From the NCBI RefSeq assembly GCF_018320785.1, contig NC_054877.1:38338151-38402150 (forward strand): a stretch of DNA of 64,000 nt, in the 5' to 3' direction. The notes beneath the pieces were generated by a model. The model made no database searches. It had not been told where the DNA came from and saw only the letters and a program-made list of their open reading frames with translations. Below, in pieces: positions 1 through 13,951 of the stretch. How positions within the stretch are numbered: the stretch's first letter is position 1; the number at the start of each line of letters is the position of its first letter. The position numbers and the translations under genes are program-made. This DNA comes from Cheilinus undulatus. Its lineage: Eukaryota; Chordata; Actinopteri; Labriformes; Labridae.

Positions 1-267
1 CTCGGGCTCACAGAAGCCCTGACAGTCACATCCACAGGCCTCTCTGGAGACTCTGAGCGAGTGAAGCTGCCTCTTCTCCTCACGGTCGATACGCTTCACC
101 CCTGCTGCCAGGAGAAGAGCCTGCCGCTGTCTGGAGGAGTACGGCGGCAGGAAACTTCCCTCCTCCAGCTCAGCATCACTGATATGGATGTCAGTGTCTT
201 CAGATAGAGTCTGATCCATTGAAAGCCTGTCTGCTCCTCTCTGGTCGATGGCTCCACTGATGATCAA
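1..267 (-). CDS. csrnp1: csrnp1 third coding exon, partial
   Basis: The acceptor TATTTCCAG precedes base 267. The exon encodes an acidic segment, the motif AGVKRIDREEKRQL and the first cysteines of the cysteine-rich domain. It is open to the window edge, so its 3' end and the remaining exon(s) are not visible. Confidence 0.92.
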   Translation of the reverse strand, partial: MIISGAIDQRGADRLSMDQTLSEDTDIHISDAELEEGSFLPPYSSRQRQALLLAAGVKRIDREEKRQLHSLRVSREACGCDCQGFCEPE

Positions 268-3062
268 CTGGAAATAGAACCAAAAGATCATATTAAACCA
301 TCGCAGTGTTGGGGAGCTTTGAAAACTAATGTACAAGTGGAGCTCACTCACTTTGTGTTTCATTGCCTCGAACTTCTCCTCTCTCAGTCTTTCTCTGAGC
401 CTCTCTCTGCGTCTGTGTCGTTGCTCCAGTGCGTGTTCTGACAATGTGTACCTCTGGAGGCTGCTGTGTCTCCACACCATGCCCAGGGTGGCTCCTCCTC
501 GGCTGGGCACGCTGGTGAAGCCCTGACATCGAGGGAAACTGAACACCGTCACCTGGTCGAAGCGCACATTACTCTGTGAGCCCGAAAGCCTCGGCCTCTT
601 CAGGATGGACCGAACTGAGAGCAAGAAAAAGACACACCACAAGAGAAAAAGTTTAAAAGTGGGGCATCTGGTTCTCTTACAAAAAGGAACAGAGCAACAT
701 CCTGCTAAAACGTGTCTGAGTAGCGTACTATGTAAGAATATGTCTGCTATGATTTGCATTTTGGGGCTTTTTGAGGAGCTTGGACCTTGCTGCCAGGGCC
801 AGGGGTCATCTCCTCTGACTTTATTTGACAACCAAAATCTATTTTGATTTTTTTATTCTCTCTTGGTCACTTATTTACAAAGCCAATCATTACAAATTTG
901 GAGTGTTGCATCATGCAAAGAAGAAGCCATATGGAAACACAATCCAGAAACACTGCCCACATGTTCCCTGGGCCGAAGTGTATTCTAAATGGACTTAAAT
1001 GGAAAACTGTTCTGTGATCAGGTGAATCTTGGTTTGGAATTCTTTTGGGAAACCATAGATGCTGTGTCCATCCATCCACTTTTTTTTTTTATCAGTGCAC
1101 AGTTTAAAAGCCTGAATCTCTGATGGTATGGGGTTGCATTAGTGCCTATGGCACGGGCAGCTTACACATCTGGAAAGGCTCTATCAAAGCTGAAAAGTAT
1201 ATACTGTAGAGGTTTAAGAGCAACATATGCTCCCATCCAGACAATGAAAGTCTTGCATATTTCAACAAGAAAAGCTAAACCACATACTGCATCCATCACA
1301 ACAGCATGGCTTCACAATAGACGAGTCCAGCTGTTGAACTGGCCTGCCCGCAGTCCAGACCTTTCACCAATAGAAAACATCTGGCTTGTCATAAAACGGA
1401 AAAACCAGCAAAGAAGCCCCAGGACTGTTCAGCAGCTAGAATCCTCATTAGACAAGAATGGGACAAAATTCCTCTACCAAAACGTCAGCAGCTGTTCTCC
1501 TTACTCCCCAGATGTTTGTTAAAAGAGGAGGGAATGCTACACAATGGTAAATGTGGCCCTGCCCCTACTTTTTTGAGATGTGTTGCTGCCATCAAATTCA
1601 TATTGATATTTCTACATGAAATGGTAAAATGTATCAGTTTTAACCTCTGATATTTTATTTATGAGAAAATACGGGTTTATGAAATTTGCAAATTATTGCA
1701 TTCTGTTTTTATTCATATTTAATACAGGGATTGAAGTCGTGCATTCAAAATACAAATCTCAGACATCTGAAACAATTTTAGACATACATTTCATACCTCA
1801 TATTTGCTGCACAACTATAACATCTATGTTCTGAGGCCCCAAGACAAGTGCCTCCCTTTGCCTGATGATAAAAGCGCCTACATGTAGAATAACTTCCTTA
1901 CAAAAATCATCCTGACACCAAGTCTACAGTGACTTTTCGGCTTAGTTTGTCTAACACACCAAATAACAACTACCAGAATCCAAAAAAGTCTTTGAAATGT
2001 AAAATGTGGTTATTCTAATGTATCTGTAAGCACAATAAGAAATTGTTCCTGTAAGTTCAGGCCCAGGTTTTGTCTTTGCAGGTCTCTGAGTGTCCACTAG
2101 GTGACACACTTCCTGGTTAACACTGCTGGTTGGGTCAACAGTTGAACATACAGTACATGTGCAGAGGAAATACCAGATAGAAGATCTCATACAGCAGCCA
2201 ACAGATCAACAGCAATAAGGAAACATGACTCTAAATGCTATTCTTCGCATGTTTACTAAAACATGAATTTCTCTATCATTACTCACTTTAATTACTGATC
2301 ATCCAGTCCACTCTGTGCCCTGTTGGTGTTTGTTTTGACAGTTTAGCTTGAACAAATGATCTAACCCTGACACATAACTGAGGCTGAACTCTTGTTCCAA
2401 ACGTCAGTAAACAAGTGAGAGCAGCTGACTAAGCTCGTCTCAGCTGCTGTGTGTGAGCCTGAAAAGCTCCACACTGTGGCACTGTTTGACTTAACCAGCC
2501 TGTATGTCAGACTGTACAACAATGACTGCAGATTATTTTGTTATTGGAAGCCCTCTGTGCAGCTCTGTGATATCTTAATGACACCATTTGATACAACTTG
2601 TTTAGAGGGACCTTGCTATTCAAATCATATTCCACAACATCCTATTGCTCAGGCAAATGATGTTCACCCAACCGGACAGAGGCGAGTCATTCGCTCTGCA
2701 TTATTATCTACAGGTTAGCGTTTTCATACCCATGCTGCTGCACACTGATAAGAGACACTCCTATAAAACAGATGGGAAAAATGCCTGATAAGGAAGAGGT
2801 TTGCATTATTTGAAAGTAGGGTGTAAAAAAATAACGGCTTTTGTGGGTTTGAAGACTTACGGAGTAAACTGGAGGGCGAGGACGGGCTATAAGGCGTGAC
2901 ACCCTGGTTGTTTTCAGCAGGGCTGCTCTCCCCGTCTGACTCCCACTCTGAGGAGGCTGGGGAGGAAGAGGAGGAGGAGGAGTAGCAGGGATTGTCATCC
3001 ACCTCTGTGAACTTTCTCTTCAGGATGCCTCTCATTGTTTGGCTGTGGTGGTTGGCGTACAT
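1..3062 (-). CDS. csrnp1: csrnp1, cysteine/serine-rich nuclear protein 1 (5' coding part)
   Basis: Three coding exons are readable on the minus strand: 3062-2861, 614-352 and 267-1, the last running off the window. Phases match (1, 0). The first exon encodes a start, a GILKRKF motif (human CSRNP1 begins MTGLLKRKF) and a serine-rich acidic tract. The second has RSILKRPR followed by VTVFSFPRCQGFTSVPSRGG, nearly identical to the conserved block of the CSRNP/AXUD1 family, then a basic-acidic helix rich in R and E. The third carries RIDREEKRQL and the start of the cysteine-rich domain (ACGCDCQGFCEPE). From family knowledge these are nuclear, DNA-binding transactivators induced by axin or growth signals. 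The initiator could be codon 1 or the Met at codon 10, which aligns better with the human start. Fish often keep two copies (a and b); I cannot tell which this is. Confidence 0.93.
352..614 (-). CDS. csrnp1: csrnp1 second coding exon (core CSRNP block)
   Basis: Acceptor CTCTCAG at 615-620 and donor AAA|GTGAGT at 351 give an exon that enters in phase 1 and leaves in phase 0. It encodes the strongly conserved FSFPRCQGFTSVPSRGG segment, then a highly charged helix with many arginines and glutamates. Confidence 0.93.
615..2860 (-). other. csrnp1 intron between first and second coding exons
   Basis: Apart from a Tc1-like relic (about 1085-1740) I see no gene. ORFs at 2449-2718 and 1951-2190 show no recognisable motif and are judged chance. 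Confidence 0.6.
1085..1740 (+). pseudogene. Tc1-like transposase relic (C-terminal third)
   Basis: The frame 1142-1522 and neighbouring frames contain the Tc1 signatures VWGCISAYG, PHTASITTAWLHNRRVQ (second catalytic region) and NWPARSPDLSPIENIWL (E of the DDE triad), then the RTVQQLES helix and, in another frame, RGGNATQW typical of the transposase C-terminus. The reading frame is interrupted by shifts and lacks the N-terminal helix-turn-helix part. Its 3' end merges into an AT-rich tail resembling the inverted repeat. It lies in a csrnp1 intron in the opposite orientation. Confidence 0.85.
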
Positions 3063-3063
3063 T
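2861..3063 (-). CDS. csrnp1: csrnp1 first coding exon
   Basis: The acceptor reads TTCATGCAG just before the exon and the start codon lies one base inside it. The donor CTCC|GTAAGT leaves phase 1. The protein is serine-rich with an acidic stretch (EWESDGESSPAE), as in the N-terminus of CSRNP1. Seven consecutive serines come from a TCC-type codon run. Confidence 0.88.
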
Positions 3064-3977
3064 CTGCATGAACAGAAAGAAAAAGGTTTAAATATTCATC
3101 ACGCTGTGGTGATAAATGCACGGATCAATACTCATCCAAACAGCAGCACTTGTTTTAGCTTTCCTATGAAAATGAATGAATTAATAATGAAGAAACAGTC
3201 CTGTGATGCAGCAGCAGAGATGCGTGTCCTCTCCTATTTGAGCTTAAATGTACACAGTAAAATAATTTGCCTTTTAAACATGACATCTGCAGGAATGAGG
3301 CCTTCTTTCTTGCTGCAGCTCTCCTGGTTGAGCCGGTTTCAGTGCACAAGTTTGTTTAAGCTAATTACATCTTGATAGCGATTATCGTTCAAGCTGATGT
3401 TTCATAAGAGCACAAACATGACCTGAAATCTTGTGTTCCTCTTTCGCCCAGCTGAGCACTTAAGAGTGAGTGAAAAAAAAAAGAAAAACTGAACAGATCT
3501 TTTTCTTTTCCCTGCAGAGTAATTAACATTCCAATGATTCCTCAAGTTTTTTTGTGGAGAATACTTGGAAACGGAGCGCCCAATAGCTGCACACTGAGGA
3601 CTGAGGGGGTGTGATGGTTCAAGTGGCTGCTATTTTTGGATGTGAACATGGAAAAGAAATCCAAACACGAGTAATTTCAGGGTAACAAACATGAGCAAGG
3701 CTCTTCAAAGCTAATGGGGATAAGAATTAAATCCAAGGGATTGTGTCATAAAACAGAGCGATGTTAGTGACGAAAAGCTGTTATTAGTCTGATCCAAAAG
3801 AGGCAGTTACACAAGCTAGTGTTAGCATAAGAGTGTGGAAACTGTTATTTATTTTTGGAAACTTAGGAAACTTCTGGCCCTGTGGATGCTGGGAAAACAG
3901 TTATAAACCATCATTTGAAGATATAATATTCCAGGGCCAATCAAAAATCTTTAACACACCTCTGACAGATATCAAGA

Positions 3978-4312
3978 TTAAAGTTCCTGTGAGGTGTTTT
4001 TAGGTGGTTATGAAGAAACTAATGATGCCTCTTTATGAGGGCAAAAGCAAACCTCATCTGCATAAAAATCAACCTATACGGTTAGTTTCAATGTTTGAAA
4101 TCACTGCCGCAGGGTACGTGTCAGACAAGTGCTTAACAGTACGCAGCACTAACAGACTCATTGACTGATTAAAGAAGTAGGATAAGGTTTTAAAAACACT
4201 ACATACTCATGCAGAGTTAAAGATCAGCAAAAAAACAAACATTTACTGCACTGTCCACAGGGGGCGCCAAAACCAGCACAACCAAAAGCTCCTCAAAGGA
4301 GCTTTAAGTTGT
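3978..4312. mobile_element. MITE, family with TTAAAGCTCCTGTGAGG-type ends (copy 1)
   Basis: It starts TTAAAGTTCCTGTGAGG and ends CTCCTCAAAGGAGCTTTAAG, which are near-perfect inverted repeats of one another. The interior holds GCCGCAGGGTACGTGTCAG and CCACAGGGGGCGCCAAA. Related pieces recur at about 49943, 50325 and 51865 in the same window. Confidence 0.7.
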
Positions 4313-6529
4313 CTTCAATATATTTCTAATTCATTAAACAGGAAAATTTTGTCTTTTGGGTGAATCCAATACAAAACCTGTCAACACACCCTGTGAGTAA
4401 ATGACTTAAAGTTGCATGTTTTATTTGCTGGTGCATAATAAAGAAAAATAAAAACTTGCATTTATATTTTTTAATTGGAAATGCCTTTTTTTGTGCCCAG
4501 TTTGGGGCTTCAGCCCAGTCTTCAGTCTGGAATAACTGCACTCATATGTACTGATTAATCACAAACTAATTCAAATGCACATTTTTAATTTTCAAAAGCC
4601 CAGCTTGTGATTTTTTTTTTCTAAACAGTGACTCAAAATGTTGTGTTTAGCATAGCAGGAGTCTAGAAAACCAGCACATGTTCATGTTGCAAGGTAGAAT
4701 CTCCTTCATGAAATAGCTTAAACTGGTACTAAACAGCTTTTTCTAGACATTTATTGGCTAAACTGATGTGTGGCATTGTTGTATTATTTTTACTGGCACT
4801 AAAAGTGTTTTAAAACAAACTAGAATCTGTATTATATCATTAGTTCAGTCCCAAAAGAGGACTGACAAAACAAGAATTTTAATTTTAGATATAGGCTAAT
4901 ACAAGTGAAAAATAAAAGATATTAAGATATTTTCAATACTATAGCAAATAAACTGAAGTTGTAGGCACCGATATGTAACATATTTTAACATAATTTATAA
5001 ATCAATTACAAAGACTCCTACAAATTGTATACATTGGAAATTAATTGTTACAACTCATTTCTCTAATTTAAACAATTGTCTTTTTTATTTAAATACTTTC
5101 TAATACTCTCAATCACTTAAAATTTTCAGAAAGTGCTGCTTTAAAACATTTCATATCAAAAAGTGTTGAAAATCTTGACAGCCTGAGTCTACAAACTTAA
5201 CATTCAGTGTTCACCACTTCAAACATTCAGACAGTTTGACCTTAAGACGCCTTTAACTCCATCATGGTCCAGTGAGTGACAGTAATGCAAGCAGCTGACC
5301 AGGGTTTAGCCTGACCTCTCCTCTGGTCCAAAAGAGAGATGAGGGGAACCTAACACAAGCTGCTGAAAACAGAACAGCATGTGTGTTTTCTGAAAGACTC
5401 CATAAGAAGCCTCCAATTGTCCGTTCAAGTCAAATACTTAAGCCACTGAGGCCGTGTGCCTGTGAATGTCTCAGTGAGGATGTTTGTGTGCTCTTAGAGT
5501 GAACAACTTCCTGGATTCACCAGCAAATAAGAGGTGAAACAAAAGAGAGCTTCTTGTGCAATGACACTGTTTACACTGTATGTTGCTCTGCTGAATGGGC
5601 AGAGAGGTATTAATAGATTTATCTCTGCAGGAAACACAAGCTGACAAGTAAAGCAGTTGAAATTTTCAGACACTTTTATGATATTATGTGTTTAAAACTA
5701 TACTGCCTTTGTTATTAACCCATATCTGGCAAACGTATGATGGCCCTGAACGCCAGCTATACAAATATTTCATCATGATTGCAAAAAATAAAAAAATCAC
5801 TTGATGTCAAAACTATTCACTGAATGCAAAAATGTTTCATGAAATGCAAAACAACAAATATCTCTTGCTGCTATTTTTTTCTGTTTTTTTTTTTTTTTTT
5901 TTTTACATTTTGTAAAATATTTCACGTTTTGTTAAAACTTTTTTCATCTTCTGCAAGCTGTCTTACCCTCAGTCAAAAAAGTTTTACCTCTGCAAAATAT
6001 TTAACCTTCCATTGAAAATATGCATCTGTAAGATACTTTTGCAGCAGGCAACACATTTCCTCGGAGACATTTTTTGCCATTGAGCAAATATTTTTAGCAT
6101 TTTTTTCATGGTTTTAATTTTACTGATTTTTTTCCTCATGTCGTATTCCTTTAATTCAAACAGATTGCAGGAGTTTTAAGCCAATTATTTTCATTTTAGC
6201 AAGCAATCACTTAATATTGTGCAACAATGCATCTAGTTTTGATACTACCCAGTATGGAATAAGGTTTCAGTGTTGTTGGCAGAGGATTTTTCCTGCTTTT
6301 TGATGATTAAAATCATGAAATTACTCAATATTGGGTGTATAGGACTTCTATATATATTGCCATGGTATAGAAACAGCAATTAATACTATCTAGTATTGTA
6401 TCAAAGGCTGGTATTTCTCAAGCTACAGTGACTAAAATGTATTTATGTTGCATTATGGTATATTTACAGCTGCCTCCAGTCCCAGTTCACTCACATTTAT
6501 TACATTTCATAACTTGAAACGAGTCTTTA

Positions 6530-6870
6530 CAGCACACGCGGGCTTCCACTGGGATCGCATCTATAATTTAAAGGTTCAAAGCAGCAAAAACACGGCGTAC
6601 ACGTGCGCGTTCGCGTGAAACAGAAGGGGAGGGGTGCTGTACTGTAATAATGCGCTGAAGTAGTTAAAGCCTGCAGGGCATTTTTTCTAGTGACGCAATA
6701 AGAGAGGTGAAAAAAAAACTACCATGACGCAGAATTAGTTCGTATTAATTTCAGTGCTGAAATCCCCACAGGAATGTGATTGGAGGAGGGTAAAAGTAGT
6801 TTCCTGTTTAACATAACAACAGTCATTAGGCAGGTGACCTCTTCACCCCTCGCGGAGACTCACACCGATC
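6530..6870. promoter_or_regulatory. candidate intronic or proximal enhancer of csrnp1
   Basis: A GC-richer island in an AT-rich intron contains TGACGCAAT (6691-6699) and TGACGCAGA (6725-6733). Both resemble CRE or ATF-C/EBP composite sites. An inverted CCAAT box (GTGATTGGAGG, 6777-6787) follows. CSRNP1 is an inducible gene, so such sites would make sense; function is inferred only. Confidence 0.3.
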
Positions 6871-7250
6871 GTGTCAGCCACAATGACAACACTATTTCCC
6901 CCCAAATATCTGTTTTTAAGTCTGCCTCATACAAATATAGTCTCTGTAAAGCACAGCAAACGTCTGCTCTCTTAAAACGGGACAGTGAAGAGATAACAAA
7001 AGTCTGAATCGTAAAAGGAAGTTTGTTTGAATATTTGATCTCATTTAACTTATCGATAAAAGTATTAACGGTTAATGTTAGCGAGACGATACACTACTTA
7101 CTTACATTTCACATAATTATAGTCCGTTTTATCCTTGATAAACACTTTCAAACCACTCAAACATTAAAATCGATAAGTCCACATATCGTCTAAAACATAT
7201 CTGTCATTAATGCTATCAGACATAAACTTGAGTTTTCGTCAGTTACTCAC

Positions 7251-7440
7251 CACGAAGTAAAATGCAGCATAATAACAAAGAAGGCTGTAATTGACACGAA
7301 GTTATGAGCCTGCTCCGCGGTCCAGCTAGCTGAGCATTGTGTGTCCCTCTGTGTTTATGTGAAGCTCCACAGTAGTACCAGTGTGAACATGAGAGGACTG
7401 GCTGGAAGCTCCCAAAGACACGACTGTTGGGAGCAAGATA
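7251..7440 (-). other. csrnp1: csrnp1 non-coding first exon and promoter (candidate)
   Basis: On the minus strand a strong donor, TTCGTG|GTGAGT, lies at 7251. The 190 bases upstream of it are more GC-balanced than the surroundings and have no long reading frame, as expected for a 5' UTR exon that splices to the acceptor at 3063 to make the first coding exon. Just upstream (about 7460-7480) is a GCGCATGAGC element resembling an NRF1-type site. The transcription start is a guess. Confidence 0.5.
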
Positions 7441-8285
7441 ATACCCCCTTCAAGACGTCTGCTTACACTGCTCATGCGCAGAACTGCCACGATAGCCAAC
7501 CGCTGGTTTAGATCTTTTTTTTTTTATTTCAAACGTTAAATTAAATGTAAAAATAAAGACGAGCTAGCACACATAAAATTCACTTGTTGAATATTTTAAC
7601 TAATCAAACACGACTTAACCCTTAAACCATATAGCTTGATAGACAAAATTTCAAATATTCGTCCGTTTAAAAACAATTAAACGTCTTTAAAATTAAAACA
7701 GCAGGCTCAAGCACAAACTTATAAACAGTTTTTGATCGTAGGCATAGGTTTACAAGAATGCATTTTCCGGTGTATCCCTAAAAAGCCATCAAAACTAGCC
7801 GCCTAATACTTCAGTTTGAGTTGACCGGAAGTTGTTGAGACAGGGACTGATCTTGTCTCATTTATTTGGTCTCTGCGGCTCCGCCGACTGCTTTGACGCA
7901 GACGGTGACACACGCAGATGCAGTGGACGCACATAACTGTCACTACTTCCCACAGAGCTCTCTGTGTGCAAGTTCAATACACAGCTGGTGATAATCAGAG
8001 AAAAAAACAGCTCAATTACATTTCACACATGTACTTTGGTCCTCTTTGACCCATTTGATGGTGGAAATAATCATGCCAAATAAATTGAAATAATGTTGAA
8101 GCAGATATTTGGGAGATCTGCTATTTTAAACTATTTAATTTGAAGGCTTTGTTTCAGCCACAGTGTCCTTATGCTATCATAATATTAAAAATTGTAAACC
8201 AAATAGTGCATTATTATGATAACAAGTTGATGGAGGTCTTAAAGGGTACACGTACCTCACGTGGCTCATTAAGAATTTTAACCTG

Positions 8286-8456
8286 AAAACAATGTGTCCC
8301 TTTAAACCTATACAACACATTGCCATGAGAAACAATACCATAAAATCTAATAATATAAGATAAGAAGATAAGACATTATTGGTCTTATCTTATATTATTC
8401 GATTGTATGGTATTGTTTCATTTTGTTGTATAGCTTAAGAAAGGACACTTTGTTTT
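8286..8456. mobile_element. foldback MITE with arms of about 70-75 bp
   Basis: The left arm starts AAAACAATGTGTCCCTTTAA and continues through ACAATACCATAAAATCTAAT. The right arm is its inverted complement and ends AAAGGACACTTTGTTTT. Arms meet around AAGATAAGACATTATTGGTC, so nearly the whole element can fold on itself. A GATA-rich satellite begins immediately downstream. Confidence 0.75.
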
Positions 8457-9290
8457 CTTGGCTAAATATAATTTGATACATGTACACATGATAAAAACTA
8501 TATATTTGGATATGATGATACGATGTGACGAAATACTATAATGATACAGTGTGATAAGGTATGATACGATATGAGATAAGATAAGATCAGATAAGATAAT
8601 CCTTTATTATGATATGATACGAAATTATGTTTCAAAACAATACAAAATGATACAACACGATACAATAAGACATGATACAAAGATAAAATATGAAATGGTA
8701 TGATTTGATAAAATAAGATACAATATGATTTGATGTATAAAATGATATGACATGATACAAACTATTATTAAAAGATACAATCTGTATGATATGCTATAAT
8801 ATTCTATGATACGATTTAATATGACATGACATAATTGATATGAAATAATTTATATTTAAGATTTATATAAGATATATGGTTTTTGTATGTTATATATGTG
8901 GTAATATGAAATGATATGACATGATAGGATACGATCCATGATATGAAATGATAAGGATAAGAAATGAGACGTTATGATATATATATGATATATGTGATGA
9001 TAAAAAATTATATGAAATCAAATTACATGATACTACAAGATATAGTATGATTTATGATTTGACATGTGATATTTGTATGATATGGCATCACAGAAATATA
9101 TATGACAAATAGTACGGTTGATGTTAAGATATGATGATGATGATAATGATGATGATATGATATATATTGTATGATATGATATCATCATTACCATACCGTA
9201 CCGGTCCATTCTGTACTATACTGTACCATACCATACTGTACCGCACCGTACCGTACCATATCATACCATACCATAACCTTCTGTATTGTA
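8457..9290. repeat. degenerate GATA/ATATGATAC satellite
   Basis: About 830 bp of irregular units such as GATACGATATGAGATAAGAT and TGATATGACATGATA, ending in a CCGTACCGTACC-type block at 9190-9270. Open frames over it are low-complexity. Confidence 0.9.
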
Positions 9291-9299
9291 CCGTACATA

Positions 9300-11090
9300 A
9301 TACAACTTGGCATAGTACAATATGATATACTCAACAGAATAAAACAAATAAAAGAATAGGGGCATCGAGTAGTCCACTAGTAAGTAGAGAAGCACATACA
9401 AATGAAAACTACAATCATAAAATAGTCTTTGTAGCCCAATGTTTCCCACATCCTGGGAGGGGCATTTTAATTTTACATTAATGACAGGTTGATATTTTTT
9501 TGTGTACAAATCAGAATTTCAACATCACTATCCAGCTGTGGTTTAACTTCCTGTCATTACCTCACTAGACTGTCTGGTCCTTTGTGTCTGTGTAAGCTGT
9601 CTTCATTTTAAAATGGTGATCAGACTGCTATTAAAGATGACACATAGGGCCAGGTATTCATCTTACATCATTGTAATATGAGTCACTGCTGTAGCTTGGT
9701 GATGGTGATTTACATCAGACACTCCTTAACTCCAGGAATCTCCCAGCAGTGAGGAGGAGATGAAGATGGGCAGGATTATGGAATGGAAAAAATGCACTTG
9801 TGTTATTTTGGCATTAGTAAAGACATATTCTAACAGTCCAAGCTGTTAAGTCAGCAGTTTTGAGATAAAGTGGGTAAAGCAAAGTGTCCTGGTTAATATT
9901 TATGTGTCTCTGCCTTTAAAGATAATCACAGAACACTCTAAAGGAAGAAAATGAAGCCAAAAAAACAGACAAACAGAATGACAGCTTAACAGAAGGACAA
10001 GCTAAAAAACTGTGCTGATCTCTGACCCCATGTTGACACACATCAGTGTCCATTTTGAAGAAAAACTGCACGAACGTCCTACAAACATTCTCTCCAAATA
10101 CTCCTGCGGGAGGAAGGAGAGTTTGTCCGACCTCAGCGCTCAGTGGAAGTGTGTTATGAAAGTGTGACCCACTTTGTCTGGGATCACTTTGGTGCATGTG
10201 TGTTGCTATCCCACTGACCTGCATGCAGAGTAAACATCAGGGAGGCAGATGAGCAGGACGAGACAGGACACAGTGAAGCTCTATCCTTTATGAAATAACT
10301 CTTATCATCTTTATTAAAAGGCAGTATGGGGGATTTTGCAGGTGGAAGATTCATGCAGCCTGTGTATCATCTTTTTGTGTGTGATATCATTGTGACTTAC
10401 TAATAGCACATGATCAAAGTGCTACATGAGGCTTCTTGGCTATTTTTAGCACAATCACACTGCCTCACACTCCAAAAATATATTTTGTGCAATACAGATG
10501 GAGTTTCCTGTTCCTTCTGCTGGCTGTTACCACGCACAGTGTCACATCTCGGACCACACAGAAGACAGAAAGAGATGAGTCATGGACGAACATTATTTCA
10601 CTTCTAAAGCTCACCAGTAGTTAAGGATGAATATGTGCTGTTACTACCTCCTATGGCCATTATAGGTCCATCTGACACAGATTCCTTGCCAGATGTATTT
10701 ACATTTTTCAGAAGTCTTAAGACTTGTCGTTCACATTGTGTACGTGTGACAGATGATCCTATGTCATATCTCAGAGTAAACCATCACTGTGCTGTCAGTC
10801 TAGAGTCCACGTTACATAACGTATAGTCAACCTACATTCACACTGCCTCTCAGGTTGCTGCCACTGGCTCTTGTGTCCCCGTTTCTCTTCAGTCAAGCTG
10901 TGCCAACAATGGCACACATTCAGAGAAATACTGACATGGTTTGACAAAGCTTCAGGCGTGTGAAACTGTGGCCCACTTCCTCACTCCCCTCCTCTATGTG
11001 GATACGAACTCAGGGATTTAACCCCTTTTTGGTGAAGACATGTCAGATTTCATCCACATAGGGGGAAGAGTCACCAAGAGATTTACTGTA
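9300..11090. other. no gene seen
   Basis: Mixed-composition intergenic DNA. The minus frame 9916-10224 (102 codons) and plus frames at 10410-10826 have no recognisable domain, start context or splice partners. Confidence 0.5.
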
Positions 11091-11190
11091 TGTCTGTCTG
11101 TATGTCTGTATGTCTGTATGTCTGTATGGATGGATGGATGGATGGATGGATGGATGGATGAATGGATATATGGATGTATGGATGGATAAG
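11090..11190. repeat. TGTATGTC then GGAT microsatellite
   Basis: Tandem TATGTCTG units pass directly into at least eight GGAT units, then decay into GGATATATGGATGTAT. Confidence 0.95.
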
Positions 11191-11194
11191 GTGA

Positions 11195-11260
11195 GAAGGA
11201 TACGACCCCCTAGGGGGGTCTGGGGGCATGCTCCCCCAGAAGAAAATTTTGACTATTTCA
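11195..11260. repeat. G/C-palindromic dispersed repeat fragment
   Basis: ACGACCCCCTAGGGGGGTCT is followed by GGGGGCATGCTCCCCC, two adjacent palindromes. I associate such sequence with common dispersed fish repeats, but I cannot name the family. Confidence 0.45.
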
Positions 11261-11299
11261 TATTTTACAAGCATCAATCGGATGCATTTTGAGAAAAAA

Positions 11300-12343
11300 A
11301 TCAAGCAGAATTACAAGACAGCATGAATGTATAAAAAAGTATCTATCTATACATGGTCCCATTATGCTATATAAGAAATGAGACTGACAACTTCTCTCAT
11401 GAAATGCGCAACAGCACAACTTTAATGTAGTCACTCAGATGTGCAAATGGCCTATCAGTATTATCATTAAGTACAGACCCTGACAATGACAAACCTCAGA
11501 CCACACTTATGTATTACAGGCCGTATATGCTAACCAGCCAAGCCTCTCCATACAGCTCACTGCACATCAGTGTTGCCAGATACAGCTGATAGTTTCCAGC
11601 CCAAAACTTGTCCAAAAAAACACCAGAATGACACAAAAAACTGCCCAATAATCAATATTTAGTGCTTCATCTTTTGACGAACGAACAAAACTCCATAGAA
11701 CCTTTAGATGCTGGGGGTTGCTCCTTTGACACACCGATGAAGAGCACAGAAACATCTGATCATAACAGTATGTGGCAGCTGGGCCTCAGTACAATAACTC
11801 CTCTCACCAGAATGTTTTGCTAGCTATAATGTATAAAACTGAAGCGTTCAACTTTTTGTTTACTTTATCAGGACCCCCACTCCTACTATACAACAGGACG
11901 TTTTCCAGCTTTGTTTAAGCTTTCACTAACTCGGTGCATGCTACTGTGAGACATAGCAAAGGCCAAAAACAACAAAATTTGCTGTCTTTATCAGTCTCTG
12001 AGAGTTTAGCTCTCTTGCAGACACGCACGCACACAAAAACACACAAGGCACGACGTGCACAACCATCTCTCACTCGCGTGCGCGCTCTTCCAATCACATC
12101 ACGGCTCCCTCCGTTGAACTTTACAGGATACTCAGAGTGACTGACAGGCTTCGGAAGCGCAGCTATAAGTTTAATACGTTCACTGCTCTCGTGCTTGTAG
12201 AGTGAATGTTTTCATCTAAATTCAGGGCTCCCTTCAGGCACGCGCACATGTTCGCAGTTCATTGATAGTATCTGGTATACCTCTATATCCCGTCCATCCC
12301 CACTAACCGGCCATTGGTTCACTAACTGGAGTGTGTGTGTGTA
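11300..12343. other. no gene seen
   Basis: Intergenic. The segment 12000-12300 is locally CpG-richer (CACGCACG, CGCGTGCGCGC) but has no supported exon. Confidence 0.5.

Positions 12344-13951
<1,608 letters not shown>

Larger units (their letters stand above)
3064..7250 (-). other. csrnp1 intron 1
   Basis: This 4.2 kb intron holds a MITE copy (about 3978-4312), a poly-T run near 5887-5904 and a GC-richer patch at 6530-6870 with CRE/C-EBP-like motifs. The ORFs at 2992-3375 and 6780-7007 show no recognisable protein. Confidence 0.6.

Noticed and set aside
2449..2718. 89-codon ORF in the csrnp1 intron
   Set aside because: No motif, no start context, no splice partner; overlaps csrnp1 intron only.
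9916..10224. 102-codon minus ORF
   Set aside because: No recognisable domain and ends in low-complexity Ser/Phe; likely chance.
11083..11304. Overlapping ORFs rich in Met-Asp-Gly-Trp or His-Pro-Ser-Ile
   Set aside because: Translated GGAT microsatellite.
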